Assembly: GCA_902773055.1 (NCBI GenBank)
Contig: CACYCZ010000029.1
Coordinates: 1-49,375, forward strand
Length of the DNA stretch: 49,375 nt
Direction: 5' to 3'
DNA from: an uncultured Bacteroidales bacterium
Lineage (GTDB): Bacteria; Bacteroidota; Bacteroidia; Bacteroidales; Bacteroidaceae
The translations under genes and the position numbers were made by a program. Shown one piece after another: positions 45,155-49,375 of the stretch. The notes under the pieces are model-generated. The model did not search any database and was not told the origin of the DNA. It worked only from the letters and a program-made list of their open reading frames with translations. How positions within the stretch are numbered: position 1 is the first letter of the stretch; each line of letters opens with the position of its first letter.

Positions 45155-47578
45155 ATGAAAAAAATCTACTCTTTTATTCTTTTAGCGCTCATTACAACGG
45201 GCTGTTATGCACAAGTCTTTTCTGTAGACTTCCTATTGTACGAAGTAATTGACGAAGACAAAAAAGAAGTTGCCCTGACGGGATTCAATTGGAACTATTC
45301 CGGAGAATTGCCCAAGACAGTCACTGTTCCGTCATCGGTTACAGATCCCGGTGACGGCAAAAGCTACACCGTCACATTGATTGCCGGCGGTGCTTTTCGC
45401 TGGGACAACACGTTCAATACGATTATACTCCCCTCTTCTATTAAGGAAATAGGTGATCAAGCCTTCTATCAAGCCAGCAGCCTTACATCTGTCACACTGC
45501 CCGAGGGGGTGACTACCATCGGCGAGGAAGCATTCTATCAGAGTAGCCTGAGCAGTCTGACATTGTCGAAGAGCATTACTTCCATCGGGGAACGCGCCTT
45601 TGCCTATACGAAGCTGGCAACCTTGGTATTGCCCGAAGGACTGACCGTACTGGGCAATACGGCCTTTGCCTGGAATTCTGATTTGGCAACCATCACTATT
45701 CCCTCTACCATCAAGGATATACCTGAGGGATGCTTCCTCGGTTGCATCGGGGTCACTGTCGTCAATATCAGCGAAGGGGTTGAAAGCATCGGCGAGAGAG
45801 CATTTCAAGGCATAGGTCCGAAAGAAATTATCTTGCCGAGTACACTGAAAACCATTTCCTACGATGCTTTCATGTCGCCATCTTCGCCTTATACCCGCAT
45901 TACCGCAAGGATGAAAACACCTACGGCTTCATCGGGATTTGACTGGGATACCAAGCAAGTTGCCCTGCTTGTCGTACCCGACGGCTCATTGGAAACATAC
46001 AAGGGTAGCGATGACTGGTCGTTCAAATATATGAAGGAGGTCAGCCAGCCCGACCCCGTGTTCTTTGAGGTCAACGGTATCCGCTACCATGCTCCCGACG
46101 AGACTACGTGCGAAGTCATTTCCTCCACTGAAGGTTTCTATAATTTAGCCGACCCGATCGTTATCCTGCCTGCCACCGTGACTAATCCTGCATCAGGGAA
46201 GACCTACAAACTGACTGCATTGGCAAGCAACTGCTTTGCAAGTTCAAACATTGAGCAAATCATATTGCCCGAAGGCCTTGAGGAGATAGGCGACGAGGCT
46301 TTCATGTGGACTCAGCTGAACAGAGTCAAATTCCCGTCCACGCTGAAGGTGATAGGCGGATATGCCTTCTCAGGCACGATGCTCACTGAGGCATTTCTGA
46401 ACGAGGGACTGGAGACTATTGGCGCTGGTGCATTCGCACGCTGCATGCAACTTGCCAGCGCCTCACTGCCGTCCACACTTGTTGACACATATACATGGGA
46501 AAGCGGAGATCGTGAGAAATGCACAGGCATACTGAGAGGTGCGTTTGCATGGTGCCCGGAGCTGTCGTCGGTTGTATCCTACATCTTAGACCCTCACGAT
46601 GACTATATGTTCCGCGAACTGAAAGAAGGAGCAGTACTTACCGTTCCTACCGGCACGCTGGACGAATATTGTGCCGCTGCTTCAGCTGAAAGCTGGGGTG
46701 CATTCTCCGTCATCAAGGACCAAAGCGGCAAAACAGCCAACCGCTTCTCTGTTTCAGGAGACTTCAGCGGAGAGATCATCTACAACGGCCAGTCTTACTA
46801 TGAATTTGCTGCCTTTGTTCCGGCGGGAACAAGCTATACATTTGGCATCAAGCCTTATGAGGGTTATGCCGTCACTTCGGTCAAACTGGGAGATGTTGAC
46901 ATCACCGACCAGATAACAGACGGCCAGATCACAATCGTTACCGACGGTACGGTACAGGTGCTTACCATCAAAACCGTGGAGCAACTTATCCTATCCGAGG
47001 ATATCATGACCTTCAACCACTGGAATAACATTGATTTGAAAGGACAAACGGGTCCTGTCGAGGCTTATGCTGTCACAGAATATGACTACGACAGCAACAC
47101 GGCTATCCTGACACGAACATACGAGATTCCTACATGGACCGGTATTATCCTGATTGGTACCCAAGGGGACAAACTGAATCTGGAGACGGCCGATGAAGCT
47201 CCGACAATGAGCGGCAATATGCTCATTGGAACCTATTCCAACAGCGTAGCCAATCCTTCCGAATGGATAAACGGTGAAACCCATTACAACTATATTCTCA
47301 AGAAGGACGATTCGGCACCGCTGAAATACAGTTTCTTCAAGATTCAGGGTGATGAAACTTATGAACACAACTGGGCATACCTGAGTATTCCAGCCAGCAA
47401 ACTGCCGGCAACTGCTCCCGAGAAGATTAACATCCAGTATAAGGGTGCTGTCGGCATCAAGGGTGTCAAGGGCGACAACCGCTCAGGCGATGTTATCTAC
47501 GACATGCAGGGACGCCGCATCACCAAGCCAAGCCGCGGCATCAACATCATTAACGGGCAAAAGGTTCTGATACCATGA
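45155..47578 (+). CDS. Large secreted BspA-type LRR protein
   Basis: 807-residue exported protein. The signal (KKIYSFILLALITTGCYA) precedes two blocks of BspA-type LRRs: one around residues 75-285 (such as IKEIGDQAFYQASSLTSVTL and GLTVLGNTAFAWNSDLATIT) and a second from about 340 onward (LEEIGDEAFMWTQLNRVKFP). Each block is preceded by a short domain that starts with EVNGIRYHAPDE-like segments. The rest is a beta-rich region without a known signature. The tail has GDVIYDMQGRRITKPSRGIN and NGQKVLIP, resembling the end of the 408-residue LRR protein. Adhesion to host or bacterial surfaces is the usual role of BspA LRRs. It is followed by the inverted repeat at 47633-47755. Confidence 0.85.
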   Translation: MKKIYSFILLALITTGCYAQVFSVDFLLYEVIDEDKKEVALTGFNWNYSGELPKTVTVPSSVTDPGDGKSYTVTLIAGGAFRWDNTFNTIILPSSIKEIGDQAFYQASSLTSVTLPEGVTTIGEEAFYQSSLSSLTLSKSITSIGERAFAYTKLATLVLPEGLTVLGNTAFAWNSDLATITIPSTIKDIPEGCFLGCIGVTVVNISEGVESIGERAFQGIGPKEIILPSTLKTISYDAFMSPSSPYTRITARMKTPTASSGFDWDTKQVALLVVPDGSLETYKGSDDWSFKYMKEVSQPDPVFFEVNGIRYHAPDETTCEVISSTEGFYNLADPIVILPATVTNPASGKTYKLTALASNCFASSNIEQIILPEGLEEIGDEAFMWTQLNRVKFPSTLKVIGGYAFSGTMLTEAFLNEGLETIGAGAFARCMQLASASLPSTLVDTYTWESGDREKCTGILRGAFAWCPELSSVVSYILDPHDDYMFRELKEGAVLTVPTGTLDEYCAAASAESWGAFSVIKDQSGKTANRFSVSGDFSGEIIYNGQSYYEFAAFVPAGTSYTFGIKPYEGYAVTSVKLGDVDITDQITDGQITIVTDGTVQVLTIKTVEQLILSEDIMTFNHWNNIDLKGQTGPVEAYAVTEYDYDSNTAILTRTYEIPTWTGIILIGTQGDKLNLETADEAPTMSGNMLIGTYSNSVANPSEWINGETHYNYILKKDDSAPLKYSFFKIQGDETYEHNWAYLSIPASKLPATAPEKINIQYKGAVGIKGVKGDNRSGDVIYDMQGRRITKPSRGINIINGQKVLIP

Positions 47579-47632
47579 AATTGCCGCAACACTTGAAAAA
47601 GACTCGTCACTCATTATAGTGTTTCATTAATT

Positions 47633-47760
47633 TACCCGTTGGCAGAATTGGACAAATGCACTGGTTTCATTGCATAACATCAGCAACATCGGCTGAACGT
47701 TCACTGGATAGGATTAAACAAGCCTTGTCATATCCACCAATTCTGTCAACGGGTATTTTT
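47633..47760 (+). ncRNA. Candidate structured element: 19-bp stem enclosing 85 nt
   Basis: TACCCGTTGGCAGAATTGG (47633-47651) pairs along its whole length with CCAATTCTGTCAACGGGTA (47737-47755), with one G-U pair in RNA, and five T residues follow. Inside, ATGCA/TGCAT and TGGATA/TATCCA can form two further hairpins, giving a three-way junction. It could be an extended terminator of the BspA-like gene, a small RNA, or a MITE-like inverted-repeat remnant. No homology is claimed. Confidence 0.35.
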
Positions 47761-47787
47761 CCTGCAGGATACTCCTTGCACAACTTA

Positions 47788-47965
47788 TTTTTAAGAAAAT
47801 TAACAATCGTTGATGTTTTTTTAAAGTCCCAAATATACCTGAAAAAAATCATAGGCCTGACGGTTTTCACTGGCAGGCCTGCCAGATTCAACGCACAGGC
47901 CTGCCAGTGAAAACCAGCAGGCCTGCAAAATTTACCCCTCCCACAGGGCCTTCTGCAGGGGATGC
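47788..47965 (+). repeat. Dispersed ~180-bp structured repeat, copy 2
   Basis: Second copy of the element at 985-1165, same orientation. The head TATTTTTAAGAAAATTAACA is conserved. The region where copy 1 has a 10-bp hairpin has a different sequence and only a T7/A7 pairing. The long hairpin has 18-bp arms, TTTTCACTGGCAGGCCTG (47864-47881) and CAGGCCTGCCAGTGAAAA (47896-47913). Its 14-nt loop CCAGATTCAACGCA is the reverse complement of copy 1's loop at 13 of 14 positions. The distal hairpin has only CCCCT/AGGGG and no T-run, so copy 2 has lost the terminator-like end. From 47966 to the regulator start I see only the -7 box at 48177. Confidence 0.85.
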
Positions 47966-48176
47966 AACGGGACTGGGAAAACAACAGCCGACAATGTTAA
48001 CAATTGTTAAAACAATCCATGTGCAGACGGAAAAGAAACATGGTGTCCCGAAGAGAGTCTCAGCAGATAATTCAAAAGACCGCAACAAGGGTCTGCCCTG
48101 CGGGAAGCACTGGAACACCCCGAAGGAACAACCTATTTATTTTACTAAAAAACAACTAAATACAAGAGTTTATTTA

Positions 48177-48184
48177 TAAATTTG
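48177..48184 (+). promoter_or_regulatory. -7 box for AraC-type regulator
   Basis: TAAATTTG, 28 bp before the ATG at 48213. No clear -33 TTTG. Confidence 0.5.
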
Positions 48185-48212
48185 CACTAACTCCATAACA
48201 GAAGAAATATTC

Positions 48213-49375
48213 ATGCCAGACATCATATACTTCTTATTGTCCTCCATGCCTTTATTCACATGTATCTTCCTGACAATCATATTTATTCTGGAAGCACGTC
48301 AACCTCATTCAACCCCCTACCGCTGGCTGGCCATATTCTTCCTTGTGTGCACACTGCTCTATAATGCCCACTTTATATTTTTTATGCACGAAGTAGCTTA
48401 CATCCCCTATACCGACAGTATCTACTGCTTCTGTAATCTGGCTGTATACCCCATATATTTCATCTATCTGCTGTCGCTGACCGAGCGCCATATCAAACGG
48501 CTCCATATCGCCCTGCTCCTGACACCTGCCACCATCTGTGGCATCACAGCATTCTGCCTCTACCTGCTCATGCCGGCACAGGATCAGCAGACATTCATCC
48601 ACGACTACCTCTACCAGGGGCTTATTCCGTCGTCTGACAGCACTATTGCCCTGCAGGCTCAGGCATATCTGCATATCGTGCAGCGCTTAATCTTTGCACT
48701 GGAGGTTATCGTTGTCTTTTGGTTAGGACTGCGACAAATAAAACATTTCAACCAAAAAGTCAACGCTTTCTATTCCGCAACAGAAGGCAAACAACTGACA
48801 TCAACGCGCAATCTGTTTATCTTCTTCACTGCCACCTCCTTCCTCTCACTCACCGCAAACATTATCGGGAGATACCACTTCACCGGTTCCATCACGATGC
48901 TGGCAGGACCTGCCATATTCTTCAGCATCCTCCTGTTCTGCATAGGATACATCGGCCTGAAGCAAAAATATAACATCCATGACATCACCCCCGAAGCAGA
49001 CCAACTGATGGAAGCACAGGAAGAAATACTCCCTGACGCTTACGACGAACTCCAGCAACGCATTATAAGACTTATGCAGGTAAAACAGATATTCCTGCAG
49101 CCGGACTTGAAAATCATAGACATCTCACAATACCTGCATACAAACCGCACATACATTTACAAGGCAATCAATATCAAGATGAACATGTCGTTTTCTGAAT
49201 ATATCAACAAACAACGTATTGACTATGCTGCCAACCTGATGTCCCAGAACCAAGACATCCCCCTGTCGGAAGTTGCCCACAAAAGCGGATTTGCCTCCGT
49301 CACATCCTTCTACAGAAATTTCAAGATATTCAAGAACGAATCACCAAGCAGTTTCAGGGAAAGAGAGAAAAAACA
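48213..49375 (+). CDS. AraC-family regulator with 7-TM domain (3' end cut by window)
   Basis: The frame runs open from the ATG at 48213 to the last base, 387 residues so far. About seven hydrophobic helices occupy residues 1-255 (first IIYFLLSSMPLFTCIFLTII; last around FFSILLFCIGYIGL). A soluble linker follows, then a C-terminal AraC/XylS double helix-turn-helix with IIDISQYLHTNRTYIYKAIN and SEVAHKSGFASVTSFYRNFK, ending in the canonical NESPSSFRER segment. Such membrane-bound AraC proteins are common in Bacteroidota, where they may sense an envelope signal and regulate transcription. The cut is near the natural end of the domain, so few residues are probably missing. The target genes are not known. 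Confidence 0.88.
   Translation, partial: MPDIIYFLLSSMPLFTCIFLTIIFILEARQPHSTPYRWLAIFFLVCTLLYNAHFIFFMHEVAYIPYTDSIYCFCNLAVYPIYFIYLLSLTERHIKRLHIALLLTPATICGITAFCLYLLMPAQDQQTFIHDYLYQGLIPSSDSTIALQAQAYLHIVQRLIFALEVIVVFWLGLRQIKHFNQKVNAFYSATEGKQLTSTRNLFIFFTATSFLSLTANIIGRYHFTGSITMLAGPAIFFSILLFCIGYIGLKQKYNIHDITPEADQLMEAQEEILPDAYDELQQRIIRLMQVKQIFLQPDLKIIDISQYLHTNRTYIYKAINIKMNMSFSEYINKQRIDYAANLMSQNQDIPLSEVAHKSGFASVTSFYRNFKIFKNESPSSFREREKK

Overview
The window looks like chromosomal DNA of a gut-type Bacteroidota (order Bacteroidales; a Bacteroides, Prevotella or Paraprevotella relative). The evidence is: many promoters of the Bacteroidota form TTTG / TAnnTTTG, almost no Shine-Dalgarno sequences, OMP-family outer-membrane barrels, BspA-type leucine-rich-repeat proteins, GH36/GH78/DUF4838 carbohydrate enzymes, a two-subunit 2-oxoacid:ferredoxin oxidoreductase, an AraC regulator fused to a 7-TM domain, and moderate GC (about mid-to-upper 40s percent by eye). 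I cannot fix genus or species from sequence alone.

Layout. 1-4590: carbohydrate and lipoprotein genes (DUF4838 fragment, DUF3298 lipoprotein, GH36 alpha-galactosidase). 4665-9125: ion and solute transport (SLC13 permease; NhaD antiporter plus OprP-like porin). 9235-11241: secreted esterase with a beta-propeller tail, then a B3/B4-domain protein. 11515-15083: recO divergent from a GH78 rhamnosidase. 15134-21368: housekeeping block (tRNA-Glu, rpsT, korAB, free methionine-(R)-sulfoxide reductase, gyrB). 21385-26951, minus strand: BspA-like protein with an unknown secreted protein; then gpmI, ung, DUF3109 and a secreted EEP phosphatase in close series. 27192-28994: secreted GH71/99-like protein. 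29027-33932, minus strand: tightly packed sufC-sufD-sufS-rnhB-WYL regulator, with no sufB beside it. 34323-37891: dockerin-like/pectate-lyase-fold protein, EamA transporter, small lipoprotein overlapping a membrane-anchored GH25 muramidase. 37966-44903: two paralogous outer-membrane barrels flanking aroB. 45155-47578: large BspA-like protein. 48213-end: AraC-type regulator with 7-TM domain, truncated by the window.

Most genes are ordinary core or polysaccharide-associated functions. The less explained material lies between genes. Two copies of a ~180 bp dispersed repeat (985-1165 and 47788-47965) carry a long hairpin whose 14-nt loop is inverted between the copies, and their minus strands share a conserved open frame. 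A four-unit 21-bp palindromic array sits between the convergent B3/B4 and recO genes. A second palindrome cluster sits between suf and the pectate-lyase gene. A 19-bp inverted repeat encloses 85 nt downstream of the BspA-like gene. I did not find a defence system, CRISPR array, prophage or intact insertion sequence.
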